Shown piece after piece: positions 22,270 to 30,923 of a stretch of 64,000 nucleotides of DNA. The DNA lies in assembly GCA_019187485.1 (NCBI GenBank), contig JABAQR010000014.1, positions 1 to 64,000 on the forward strand, given 5' to 3'. Both the position numbers and the translations under genes were made by a program. Under the pieces are notes generated by a model. That model was not told the origin of the DNA. It saw nothing but the letters and a program-made list of their open reading frames with translations, and searched no databases. Origin of the DNA: Lysobacterales bacterium. Lineage in GTDB: Bacteria > Pseudomonadota > Gammaproteobacteria > Xanthomonadales > SZUA-5. Within the stretch, counting starts at the first letter, position 1, and each line of letters begins with the position of its first letter.

Positions 22270-22896
22270 ATGAGCGTTCGGACCACGACCGATCCCGTCG
22301 TTGACGATCCCGCAGGGAACATCGATGGCGAGGCATTCGCGCAGTTGCTGGCGGCAGCCGATGCGGGCCTGCCCGCGGCCTGGGACCGGATCTATGCGCT
22401 GCTGTACGCGGATCTGCATCGCATCGCGCGTTCGCAGATCCGCCGCCAGGCCACCCCGCGGCTGTCGCCGACCTCACTCATCAGCGAGACCTGGCTGCGG
22501 CTTTCCGGCGCGCACCTGAAAGTCGACAGCCGTCGCCACCTCACCGCCCTGATCGCGCGCGCGATGCGTTTCGTGCTGATCGACCAGGCGCGACGTGTCC
22601 TGAGCGACGCGCACGCCGCCGACGATCCATTGCCGCTGGACGAGGATGTCCGCGATGCCGGCAGCCAGGCCCGGTTGGAGCAGCTGCTGTCGCTGGATCA
22701 GGCACTGAGCAGGCTGGCCGACATCGAACCCCGTCTGGCGCGGGTGGTGGAGCTGCGCTACTTCGGCGGGGCGAGCGAGCGCGAGGCGGCCGAGGCGCTC
22801 GGAGTCACCGAGCGCACGATCTCGCGCGACTGGCGCAAGGCGCGCGCTTATCTGCTGTCGCGCCTTGATGAAGAAGGGCGCGCCATCGGGATCTGA
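22270..22896 (+). CDS. ECF-type RNA polymerase sigma factor (TIGR02999-like)
   Basis: 208 residues with sigma region 2 (LYADLHRIARSQIRR, LSPTSLISETWLRL) and region 4 (VELRYFGGASEREAAEALGV, then TERTISRDWRKAR). This ECF group is typically encoded beside a TPR-bearing Ser/Thr kinase, as here. The chosen ATG at 22270 leads directly into conserved sequence; an upstream in-frame ATG at 22075 would add 65 low-complexity residues and is less likely. There is no anti-sigma factor next to it. It is divergent from the amidase gene and directly abuts the convergent kinase gene. Phosphorylation-based control by that kinase is an inference. Confidence 0.9.
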   Translation: MSVRTTTDPVVDDPAGNIDGEAFAQLLAAADAGLPAAWDRIYALLYADLHRIARSQIRRQATPRLSPTSLISETWLRLSGAHLKVDSRRHLTALIARAMRFVLIDQARRVLSDAHAADDPLPLDEDVRDAGSQARLEQLLSLDQALSRLADIEPRLARVVELRYFGGASEREAAEALGVTERTISRDWRKARAYLLSRLDEEGRAIGI

Positions 22897-25734
22897 TCAG
22901 CGTGTGTCCAGACCAGCGAGCTTGCCTTCGAGGCGCTGGCGCCTGGACGAGGGCTGCTGGGCCCGCTCGTTCAGTGCAAGCGCTTGTTCCCAGTGCGCGC
23001 GGGCGAGCTCGGGCCGATCCTGCGCGAGCAGTACGTTGCCCAGCTTTTCGTGGGCATCCACGAGTGCGCCCTGGGTCTTCAGGGTGACCGGCATCACCGA
23101 CACTTCCCGCAGGATCTGTTCCAGCAGCGCCTTGGCCGGTGCCAGCCGGTCGCGCCCGAGGTAAACCTCCACCAGCGTGTACTGCGCGTTGTACACGGTG
23201 TCGTGGAGTGGGCCGAAGCGCTTGCGGAGCGCGCCAACGATGGCTTCCAGATCTTCCTGCATTGCCTGGTCCGCCGGCTCCATTCGCAATCTCGCCTTGA
23301 TCAGAATCACCCGGTCGTGTTCGGTGGGAAGGCCCTGACGGCGCCCGATCTCCACCCGCCGTGCGAACAGCCCGATCACCTCCTTCCACGCCGCTTCCGA
23401 ATCGGATCGTCCGGAAGCGCGCACCGCCAGCACCGCGGCCAGGATCGCGACCGCCCGTGAGCTTTCCTGATGATCCGGTCCATACACCGCTTCCAGACGC
23501 GCCAGCGCCGACCGCGCAAGGGTCCCCGCAAGTTCGCCATCCGGATCCCGATGGGCGAGCAACAGGCTGATGTCCAGCCGCGTGCGCGCGGTCTCCGGGT
23601 GGCGCTCGCCGAGCGTCGCGACGAGGATTTCCTCGCTGCGCCGCAGGGAGGCGAGCGCGGCGACCGGATCGCCGTTCCAGAACTGCGAGGCGCCGAGCGC
23701 CTGCCAGGCACGACCGGTTTCCGGATGCTCCTCGCCGAGCACCCGGCGGCGGCGCTCGACCAGTGCCGAGGCCCGCGCCACCGCCTCGGCGTGTCGACTG
23801 AGCTGCCGGAGGGCCGCCACCAGTTCGACCGTGGCCTCGTCCGCGATCAGGGGCGCGCGCTCGCGCGTGAGCGCGATGGCGCGCTCCTGGGCGGCGACTG
23901 CCTGCTCGTAGTCCAGGAACATGCGCAGCCATTGGCCATGCTGGATCAGCAGCGAGGCGAGCGGACGCGGATCACGTGATGCCATGCCTTCGGCTCGTTC
24001 CAGCGCCAGTCGCAGCGTCGCGCGGCCCGCGTCGATGTGCGCCATGCCCCAATGCGCACGCGCCAGCTCCACGTCCAACAGCAGGCGCGTGGATTCGCGG
24101 TCGGCGGGCGCCACCGCCTCCAGCCGCGCCTGACCTTCGGCGACCGCCGCGCGCGCCTGCGCGTGCTGCGACTGGATGTTCAGCAGATGCGCGCGTGCTG
24201 CGTGCAGCGGCGCCTGCTGATCGGGCAGATCAACGCTGCGCAGCTGTGCTTCATCGAGCAGTTCCCGTGCACGCCGATAGTCGCCGAGCGTGGTGTAGCT
24301 GCGCGCCAGGGTCGTCAGCATGAGACTGGCGAAACGCGGGTCGATGCGGTCGCCGGTATCGCCCCCGCGCAGACTGGTTTCGGCGTCGCGCAGCATCGCC
24401 GAGCTCATCAGCGGCGATTGTCCCAATCCACCGGTGGTGAGCGCATCGAAGGAAGCCTCGAAGAGCCGGCGCATGGCCTGTGCGGTATTCGCGTGTTCGC
24501 TGGCGCGGCTGTGCAGGTACAGGCCGGCAACGGTGCCGACGGCGGCGACCAGCAGCAACAGGGCGGCGGCCGTCGACGCGATCCGCTGTCGACGCAGGAA
24601 CAGGCGCAAGCGGTGGCTGCGTCGGGATGGCTGCGTGGACACCGGCCGATGTTCCAACCAGGCGCGCAGATCGGCTTGCAGTTGCGCCACCGACGGCGGT
24701 CGCGCGCGCCGATCAGGCGCCACACAGGTCGCTACGATGCTGTCCAGATCGCCTTCCAGGGTGCGCGCGAGCGCCGCCGGGCTCGCACAGCCGCGCACGC
24801 TGGCGACCGATGGCGATGCATGCCTGGCGTACTGGCTGGGCAGCAGCGACGGCACGGCACCGACGACGCCTTCCGTAGGCGATGGGCCGACGCCGCACAA
24901 CAGTCCACGCAGCATCACACCGAGTGCGTATATGTCCGCGGCGACGCTGCCTCCGGTGGCAGGAACCTCGGGCGCGGTGTAGCCCGGGGTCGTCGCCAGC
25001 CGCCGGGAGGGCCCGCGCTGAATCAGGCTCGCCAGACCGAAATCGAGCAATACCGGGCGGCCCGAAGCGTCCACCAGGACATTCGAGGGTTTGAGGTCGG
25101 AATGCAGGGCGCCTTTTTCGTGCGCGTAGCGCAGGCCCTCGCAGAGTTGGATGAACAGGGACACGCGCGCTCGCAGATCGAGTCGCCGCTGGTCGCACCA
25201 GGCATCGATCGCTTCACCCTGCACCCGCTGCATGGCGAACCAGGGGCAGCCATCCGACGCGATGCCGCCGTCGAGCAGGGTGGCGATGTTGGGATGCTCC
25301 AGCATTGCAAGCATGTCGCGTTCGTTGCGAAGGACTTCGGCCAGCACCGCCGAACTCGCGTCCAGTTGCAGGCATTTGAGTGCCACCGTCTGTGCGTACT
25401 GGCCGTCGGCGCGGCTGGCGAGATAGACCCGTCCCATGCCGCCCGAGCCGATCACGCCCTCGATGCGCCAGGCCCCCAGGGTGGATCCGATGCGCGGATC
25501 GTTTTGCGCCCCCGTCGACTCCTCATGGGCGCATTCGGACAGGATTTTCTGCGGCGAGTCCAGCAGAACGCCGGACAGGACATCGGCCGCGAACAGGCGC
25601 ACGACTTCGGCGTGCAATGCGTGATCGGAGCGATGCAGCGCATTCAGCTGCCGTGCGCGCGCACGCGCGCCCAGCTCCGCCCAGGCGTCGAACAGCGCCA
25701 GCGCCCGCGCCTCGAGGTCCGCCGGATGCTCCAT
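22897..25734 (-). CDS. Membrane Ser/Thr protein kinase with TPR-like sensor domain
   Basis: 945 residues, start ATG at 25734. After an N-terminal segment of about 85 residues comes a Hanks-type kinase domain: glycine loop IGSGGMGRVY (95-104), ATP lysine in VALK (120), catalytic loop HSDLKPSN (211-218), DFGLAS (231-236) and the APE motif (TAPEVP). The HRD arginine is replaced by Ser, so this is a non-RD kinase, perhaps less dependent on activation-loop phosphorylation. A single transmembrane helix (387-407) separates it from about 530 residues of TPR/TPR_10-like helical repeats (GEEHPETGRAWQALG, GERHPETARTRLDI). Its stop touches the stop of the convergent ECF sigma gene with no gap. Confidence 0.92.
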   Translation of the reverse strand: MEHPADLEARALALFDAWAELGARARARQLNALHRSDHALHAEVVRLFAADVLSGVLLDSPQKILSECAHEESTGAQNDPRIGSTLGAWRIEGVIGSGGMGRVYLASRADGQYAQTVALKCLQLDASSAVLAEVLRNERDMLAMLEHPNIATLLDGGIASDGCPWFAMQRVQGEAIDAWCDQRRLDLRARVSLFIQLCEGLRYAHEKGALHSDLKPSNVLVDASGRPVLLDFGLASLIQRGPSRRLATTPGYTAPEVPATGGSVAADIYALGVMLRGLLCGVGPSPTEGVVGAVPSLLPSQYARHASPSVASVRGCASPAALARTLEGDLDSIVATCVAPDRRARPPSVAQLQADLRAWLEHRPVSTQPSRRSHRLRLFLRRQRIASTAAALLLLVAAVGTVAGLYLHSRASEHANTAQAMRRLFEASFDALTTGGLGQSPLMSSAMLRDAETSLRGGDTGDRIDPRFASLMLTTLARSYTTLGDYRRARELLDEAQLRSVDLPDQQAPLHAARAHLLNIQSQHAQARAAVAEGQARLEAVAPADRESTRLLLDVELARAHWGMAHIDAGRATLRLALERAEGMASRDPRPLASLLIQHGQWLRMFLDYEQAVAAQERAIALTRERAPLIADEATVELVAALRQLSRHAEAVARASALVERRRRVLGEEHPETGRAWQALGASQFWNGDPVAALASLRRSEEILVATLGERHPETARTRLDISLLLAHRDPDGELAGTLARSALARLEAVYGPDHQESSRAVAILAAVLAVRASGRSDSEAAWKEVIGLFARRVEIGRRQGLPTEHDRVILIKARLRMEPADQAMQEDLEAIVGALRKRFGPLHDTVYNAQYTLVEVYLGRDRLAPAKALLEQILREVSVMPVTLKTQGALVDAHEKLGNVLLAQDRPELARAHWEQALALNERAQQPSSRRQRLEGKLAGLDTR

Positions 25735-25763
25735 GTTCGCCCTTGCGTCCGGATCCGACGATG

Positions 25764-27671
25764 CTATCGCAACGGCGCTACGTGGGGCCGGCGGACCTGC
25801 TGCCGGAAGCGGTGATCGATCACCGTCGGCGCACCGTGTCGTGGGCGCACTTCGATCGCGTAGCCGACGGCGGTGGCTTCGGCGCGCCCTTCGAAGCGCA
25901 GCGCGTGTCGGCCGACGCCGGCACCGAAGATCGCCGCGAGCTCGGCACCCGCCGGGGTGGTCGTCAGCGCCACTCGGGTGCCATTGGCGTACACCAGATC
26001 GATGCCAGCGATCCCGCGCGGGTCCAGCGCCCATCCGCGCAGCGCCTGCGGCGCTTCGGTGCCATCGCGTGCCGGCTGGTCGAGCACGCCGTAGCCGAGT
26101 GCCTGCGAGCGCCACCACAGCGCCAGCGTCGGTGCGACGATCACCAGCGCCGCGGTCCGCCAGGCAATACCGCGTTCCTGCCGCGCCGCACGCCAGGCGT
26201 GCCATGCGGCCTGGGGCAGCAGCAGCGCTGCCAGCAGCGCCGCGTTCGCGGCCAGGTGCAGGTGCCGCGCGAGTTCGCTGTAGCCATCGCCGACGAGCGA
26301 GGCCGCCCAGCCGAGCGCGAGCAGCAGGGCGAGCATCGGGTACAGCCAGTCGCGCGCGGGATCCAGGCGGCGGAAGGCGGCGGAGACGGATTTTGCGGAG
26401 TGATCCGGCGCGGGTTCGGGATGCGTGACTGCAAGCGGACCCGGGTCGAGGCGTGCCCACCCGGGCGGTCGCAACAGCAGCGGCCACAGCGGCAGCGACC
26501 AGAAGAACAGCAGACCCGTCCACGGCAGTTGCGCGACCCCGTCGGCCAGACTGGCGCCGAGGCCGAGCGCGCCGGCCGGCAGGCGGCCGAATTCGGTGCC
26601 GGCCAGTTCCCCGAGGTAGCCTGGCCGCCATTGCCCGGACAGATCGACGCCACGGCCGATCCAGCGCGCCAGCGCGTCCGGTTGTCTCGCCAGTGCAAGC
26701 AGCCAGCGTGCGCGCGCCAGTTGCATGCCGGCTGCGCACTCGCCGCGCGCGTCGCGGCCCCGGCGCAGATACCAGGTGGTGTGCGCGAGTTCGGCGCACC
26801 CGGCCGGCAGGCCCAGCGCCGCGACGAAGGCATCGGGGTCGCGTGCCGCCGGCAGCGCCGCACCGAAAAAACTGTTCCAGCGGTTGGCATCGGTGATCGC
26901 GGCATAGTCGCGCTGCCAGTGCATGGTCGTCGCCAGCGCGATCAGCAGCAGCGCCAGCAGCGGCAGCAGGTGGGACAGCGGCCAGCGCGCCCGCCAACTG
27001 ATCCACGCCATCCACAACAAGGCCAGAAAGGGCACGAAGGCGTGCTGGAAGCGCGCCAGCAGCAGCGCCGCCAACAGCAGGCCCCAGACCAGCAGCCCGG
27101 CGTGTGAGGGCGCGCGCGCGCCCAGCAGCCAGGGCAGCGGGAAGGCGAGCGCCAGCCAGGCCGTCAGCAGCGCGGCGAACTCGGTATAGAAGCCGGCCAG
27201 GTACAGGCTGTTGAAGGGGTCCGCGCACACCGCCGCGGCAAGCGCGACGTGCGTGGCGCGCCAGCGAGGGAAGGCGCGCAGCCGCCAGTCGATCAGGCCC
27301 AGTGCGAGCAGCAGCAGCGCGGCCTTGAGCGTGGCGAGCAGGCGCAGGGGGAAGCGCTGCGGGTCGCCGAGCGCGAGCGCGTCGGCCAGCGCGTCCACGC
27401 CGAGCGCGAGGCCCACGATCGCGACTTCGGTGCCCGGCAGGCAGTTGTCGTCGATCGGTGCGTCGGTCCGATACAGCGGCTCCGGTGCCACCGGGCTCGC
27501 CTGCCCGATGTCCAGCGCACCCTCCGGTCGCAGCCCGACGCAGGCGGTGGTGCGCAGCATGTCGAACTGGTTGCCGAAGCCGGCCAGCGGCTGGTGTCCG
27601 ACCACGAAACCCAGGCGCGCCAGCAGCAGCAACCAGCCCAGCAGCCACAGCCAGCGCCAGTGCCCGGCCAT
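25764..27671 (-). CDS. Polytopic membrane protein, possible GT-C-type glycosyltransferase
   Basis: 635 residues, mostly hydrophobic, with roughly a dozen predicted membrane helices between residues 1 and 530 (LWLLGWLLLLARLGF at the start) and a soluble C-terminal domain of about 100 residues (RGWALDPRGIAGIDLVYANG). The multi-helix fold with periplasmic loops recalls lipid-linked sugar transferases (GT-C), but no diagnostic DE-type loop motif was found. The start is uncertain: ATG at 27671, or 27713, which would overlap the upstream gene. It lies behind the UbiA-family gene, so a joint role with an isoprenoid lipid carrier is plausible but inferred. Confidence 0.6.
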   Translation of the reverse strand: MAGHWRWLWLLGWLLLLARLGFVVGHQPLAGFGNQFDMLRTTACVGLRPEGALDIGQASPVAPEPLYRTDAPIDDNCLPGTEVAIVGLALGVDALADALALGDPQRFPLRLLATLKAALLLLALGLIDWRLRAFPRWRATHVALAAAVCADPFNSLYLAGFYTEFAALLTAWLALAFPLPWLLGARAPSHAGLLVWGLLLAALLLARFQHAFVPFLALLWMAWISWRARWPLSHLLPLLALLLIALATTMHWQRDYAAITDANRWNSFFGAALPAARDPDAFVAALGLPAGCAELAHTTWYLRRGRDARGECAAGMQLARARWLLALARQPDALARWIGRGVDLSGQWRPGYLGELAGTEFGRLPAGALGLGASLADGVAQLPWTGLLFFWSLPLWPLLLRPPGWARLDPGPLAVTHPEPAPDHSAKSVSAAFRRLDPARDWLYPMLALLLALGWAASLVGDGYSELARHLHLAANAALLAALLLPQAAWHAWRAARQERGIAWRTAALVIVAPTLALWWRSQALGYGVLDQPARDGTEAPQALRGWALDPRGIAGIDLVYANGTRVALTTTPAGAELAAIFGAGVGRHALRFEGRAEATAVGYAIEVRPRHGAPTVIDHRFRQQVRRPHVAPLR

Positions 27672-27691
27672 GCGACCCGCCGAGGGGGGGC

Positions 27692-28552
27692 TCACATTGC
27701 CAGCAGCACGCATGCGCCAAGCCCGAAGGCCGCCAGCCAACTGCCCGGATCGCGCAGCGCGTACAGCACCGGATCGGCGTGCAGCTCGTCGCGGTGCGCC
27801 AATGTCCACAGTCGTGCCAGCCAGGCGAGCACCACCGGTCCCAGCGCCCACAGCACCTGCGCGCGCCGGTACATCCGCGCCACTTCCGGGGCATTGACGT
27901 ACAGCGCCAGCACCACGGTGGCGGCGAGTGCGGCGGCGATGCCGAAAGCGGCCACGATCGGCGCATCCGCGCGTCGGTAGGCGCGGCCGGGAAGTTGCTC
28001 GAAGCCGCTGCGCACCAGCTCCGCATAGCGCTTGAGCGCGGCCAGGCTGAGGAACAGGAACAGCGAGAAACTCACCAGCCAGGGCGAGGGCAGCACCCCC
28101 GCCGCGAGCGCACCGGCGATCACGCGCAAGGCATACAGCGCCGACAGCAACAATTGATCCAGCCACAGGCTGCGCTTGATGCCGAGGTTGTACAGCAGCG
28201 CACCGGCGATGTAGGCGACGAGCGCCCACTGCCCGGCGCGCGGCAGCGGCCAGACCAGCAGCAGCGCCCCGGTCAGCAGCAGCGGCAGCATCGCGAGCGC
28301 CACCGGCAGCGCCACCGTCCCGGCCGCCAGCGGCCGCCTGCGCTTGTCCGGGTCCAGACGGTCGTTGGCGACATCGAGTGCATCGTTGAGTACGTAGATC
28401 GTGCTCGCCACCAGACACAGCGCTGCGAACATCCGCGCCGCTGCCAGCCAGGCCGCGGCATCGCTCCAGCGGTGAGCCGCGAGCAGGCCGACGAAGGCGA
28501 GCGCGTTCTTGGCCCACTGGTGCGGGCGGAGCAGGCGGAACAGCGGTGGCAT
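27692..28552 (-). CDS. UbiA-family prenyltransferase
   Basis: 286 residues with about eight or nine membrane helices. The aspartate-rich motif is STIYVLNDALDVANDRLDPD, followed by KRRRPLAAG, and the second part carries ALYNLGIK-type and ALYALRVIAGALAAG segments. The N-terminus LLRPHQWAKNALAF closely resembles the decaprenyl-phosphate phosphoribosyltransferase branch rather than ubiquinone UbiA or heme O synthase. It probably transfers a phosphoribosyl or similar group to a polyprenyl phosphate. It is transcribed ahead of the polytopic membrane protein. Confidence 0.85.
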   Translation of the reverse strand: MPPLFRLLRPHQWAKNALAFVGLLAAHRWSDAAAWLAAARMFAALCLVASTIYVLNDALDVANDRLDPDKRRRPLAAGTVALPVALAMLPLLLTGALLLVWPLPRAGQWALVAYIAGALLYNLGIKRSLWLDQLLLSALYALRVIAGALAAGVLPSPWLVSFSLFLFLSLAALKRYAELVRSGFEQLPGRAYRRADAPIVAAFGIAAALAATVVLALYVNAPEVARMYRRAQVLWALGPVVLAWLARLWTLAHRDELHADPVLYALRDPGSWLAAFGLGACVLLAM

Positions 28553-28662
28553 TCGCCGATTATGCCGACCGCGCCCCGATTCGTGACCGTCGGCGCCGCA
28601 TGGGCTGGCGACCGGCAGCGCGCTGCGGCAGCATCGGCCGGCCGCCCATCAGGATGCCCGCG

Positions 28663-28902
28663 ATGATCGAACTGCACGACCGCGAAACTGGCGCGCTGAT
28701 CGCCAGCATCGGCGAGGAGGAACTGGCCATCCTCGTCGCCGCACTCGAGGAAGAGTCCGGCGACGACCAGGACTACTACATCGACAGCGCCACGCTGCAC
28801 CTGCTCGCCGATGCGGGCGCACCGCAGGACCTGCTGCGGCTGCTCGGACAGGCGCTCGGCGAGCGCGAGGGCATGGACGTGGTGTGGATCCGGCGCGAAT
28901 GA
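28663..28902 (+). CDS. Small acidic conserved hypothetical protein
   Basis: 79 residues from the ATG at 28663, which has AGGA 9 bases upstream; an ATG three codons earlier has no usable spacing. The sequence begins MIELHDRETGALIASIGEEE and is acidic, with no membrane helix. The pattern of ELAILVAALEEESGDDQDYY followed by GMDVVWIRR resembles small conserved proteins of proteobacteria without assigned function. Its stop overlaps the start of the cytochrome-like gene (ATGA). Confidence 0.75.
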   Translation: MIELHDRETGALIASIGEEELAILVAALEEESGDDQDYYIDSATLHLLADAGAPQDLLRLLGQALGEREGMDVVWIRRE

Positions 28903-29363
28903 AAGCGACGCTCGCCCTTGCGCTGTGGATGCTGACCACGTACGCCTTCGCCGGCGGCGCCAGCGGCTGCACCGACATCGGCTCCGTGGCGCCCTTCACA
29001 CAGTTCCGATACACCCAGTTCCAGGCGATCTTCGACACCCTCACCGATCCGGAGGATCCCGAATCCGGGCTGTGCACGCGCTGCCATCCGGGCGATCTCG
29101 GCGCCGGAGGCCTCGGCTTGGGCGCGGGCTTCAGCTATGCGAGCCTGGTGGGCGTCGGGAGCGCCCAACTGCCCGGTCTGCTGCGCGTTGCTCCCGGCGA
29201 TCCACTGGCCAGCCTGCTGTTTCAGAAACTCAATTGCGACGAACCCGAAGTGGGGGTGCGGATGCCGCCCGGCGGCACTGTCACGTTGAGCCAGCAGGCG
29301 CTGTTTTTCGACTGGATCCGCTACGGCGCTCCGTTGTCGCGGCTGGGTTTCGAGGATCGCTGA
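28899..29363 (+). CDS. Periplasmic c-type cytochrome-like protein
   Basis: 154 residues with a signal peptide (MKATLALALWMLTTYAFAGG). A single heme-attachment motif CTRCH lies at about residues 56-60. The downstream pattern RVAPGDPLASLLFQKL, VRMPPGG and LFFDWIRYGAP resembles the cytochrome modules found in planctomycete-type PSCyt proteins, where MPP supplies the distal Met ligand. The protein is probably periplasmic with unknown redox partners. It overlaps the preceding small gene by 4 bp. Confidence 0.8.
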   Translation: MKATLALALWMLTTYAFAGGASGCTDIGSVAPFTQFRYTQFQAIFDTLTDPEDPESGLCTRCHPGDLGAGGLGLGAGFSYASLVGVGSAQLPGLLRVAPGDPLASLLFQKLNCDEPEVGVRMPPGGTVTLSQQALFFDWIRYGAPLSRLGFEDR

Positions 29364-29396
29364 TCGGGCCGCCGCGGCCTGCGCTATCGTCGGCGG

Positions 29397-30818
29397 ATGC
29401 CTTCCACGCCTCCGGATTCCGCAGCGCGCGCGCGCCAGGTGCTGAGCCCCAGCCAGCTCAACCGGCTCGCGCGCAGCCTGCTCGAGGACGCCTTCGGCCT
29501 GGTTTGGGTGGAGGCCGAGCTGTCGAACTTCTCGCGCGCCGCCTCCGGTCACTGGTACTTCACCTTGAAGGACAGCGGCGCGCAGTTGCGCGCGGCGATG
29601 TTCCGCTCCAACAACCTGTACGTGTGCCTCAAGCCGGCGGACGGGATCCAGGTGCTGGTGCGTGGCCGTATCGGCCTGTACGAGGCGCGTGGCGACTACC
29701 AGTTGATCGTCGAGCACATGCAGGAAGCGGGGCTCGGACGGTTGATGCGGGAGTACGAGCGCCTGCGCGCGCTGCTGCACGCGCAAGGCCTGACCGATCC
29801 CGCGCGCAAGCGGCCCTTGCCGCGCATGCCGCGGCGGATCGCGGTCGTCACCTCGCCGCAGGGCGCCGCGATCCGGGATGTACTGGCGGTGTGTGCGCGT
29901 CGTTGGCCGCTGCTCGTGATCGACCTCCATCCGGCCCAGGTGCAGGGCGCCGAGGCGGCGGCGCAACTGCGTGCCGCGCTGGCCGCCGCGCTCGCGGTGG
30001 AGCCAGCCTACGATCTGGTGCTGCTGACGCGCGGTGGCGGCTCGCTCGAAGACCTCGCGGCCTTCAACGACGAAGCGCTGGCGCGCGCGATCGCGGCCTC
30101 GCCGGTACCAACGGTGTCCGCGGTCGGCCACGAGACCGACACCACGCTCGCCGATCTGGTCGCCGACGTGCGTGCGCCCACGCCTTCGGCGGCGGCCGAA
30201 CTGATCGCGCCGGATGGCAGCGCGATCAGCGCACGCCTGACGCAGGCGGCAGGCACGCTGCTCGATGGGCTCCGTCGCGGACTTCAGGCGCGCCAACAGC
30301 GTGCGGACGCCTGCGAGCGCCTGCTGCGAGCGCACGATCCCCGACACAGCCTCGCGCTTGCGCACGCACGCGCCGCACGTCTGCACGACGAGCTGTCGGC
30401 GCTTGTGCATGCCGGCGCGCAGGCGCGTCGGCGGCGTCTGCTTGTCCTGCTCGAGCGCCTGCGCACGCAGGCGCCGCAGCGACACATCGCGCGCATCCGG
30501 CAGGACGCGGCGCTGCTGTTGGCGCGTCTGCACCAGTTGGCGGCGCACTGGCTGGCGACGCCGCGCCGGCGTATCGCCCGCGGCGCACAGGGTCTGACGC
30601 TCGTCCGTCCCGACACTCGCGGACTGCGCGCACGCAGCGCGCATGCGCTCGCGAGCCTGCGCCAGCTCGGGCCGCAAGCCACCCTGGAACGCGGATACGT
30701 ACTGCTCAAGACGGTCGATGGCGGGCTGATCACGCGCGCCAGTCAGCTACAGTCTGGACAGTCGCTGCGGGCGTGCTTCGCCGATGGCGAGCGTCCGCTC
30801 CGCAGCGAAGAGTGCTGA
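29397..30818 (+). CDS. xseA: Exodeoxyribonuclease VII large subunit
   Basis: Large subunit of the ATP-independent single-strand exonuclease VII. 473 residues, the usual size. An N-terminal OB fold (VLSPSQLNRLARSLLEDAFG, VWVEAELSNFSRAASGHWYF) is followed by the nuclease domain (VVTSPQGAAIRDVL, TRGGGSLEDLAAFNDEALAR, VGHETDTTLADLVAD, RAPTPSAAAEL) and a long coiled coil. The C-terminal LERGYVLLKT segment is typical. xseB is not in the window. The gene is convergent with the GT9 gene. Confidence 0.97.
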   Translation: MPSTPPDSAARARQVLSPSQLNRLARSLLEDAFGLVWVEAELSNFSRAASGHWYFTLKDSGAQLRAAMFRSNNLYVCLKPADGIQVLVRGRIGLYEARGDYQLIVEHMQEAGLGRLMREYERLRALLHAQGLTDPARKRPLPRMPRRIAVVTSPQGAAIRDVLAVCARRWPLLVIDLHPAQVQGAEAAAQLRAALAAALAVEPAYDLVLLTRGGGSLEDLAAFNDEALARAIAASPVPTVSAVGHETDTTLADLVADVRAPTPSAAAELIAPDGSAISARLTQAAGTLLDGLRRGLQARQQRADACERLLRAHDPRHSLALAHARAARLHDELSALVHAGAQARRRRLLVLLERLRTQAPQRHIARIRQDAALLLARLHQLAAHWLATPRRRIARGAQGLTLVRPDTRGLRARSAHALASLRQLGPQATLERGYVLLKTVDGGLITRASQLQSGQSLRACFADGERPLRSEEC

Positions 30819-30923
30819 GCGGGGACGCAGGTCCGGACTTTGCGCATCTTCGTGAAACATTCGGGCGGGATCCCGCAAGGTCACCGGATGATCCGGCCGC
30901 GGCTCGATCGCACGGTGCGCGCC

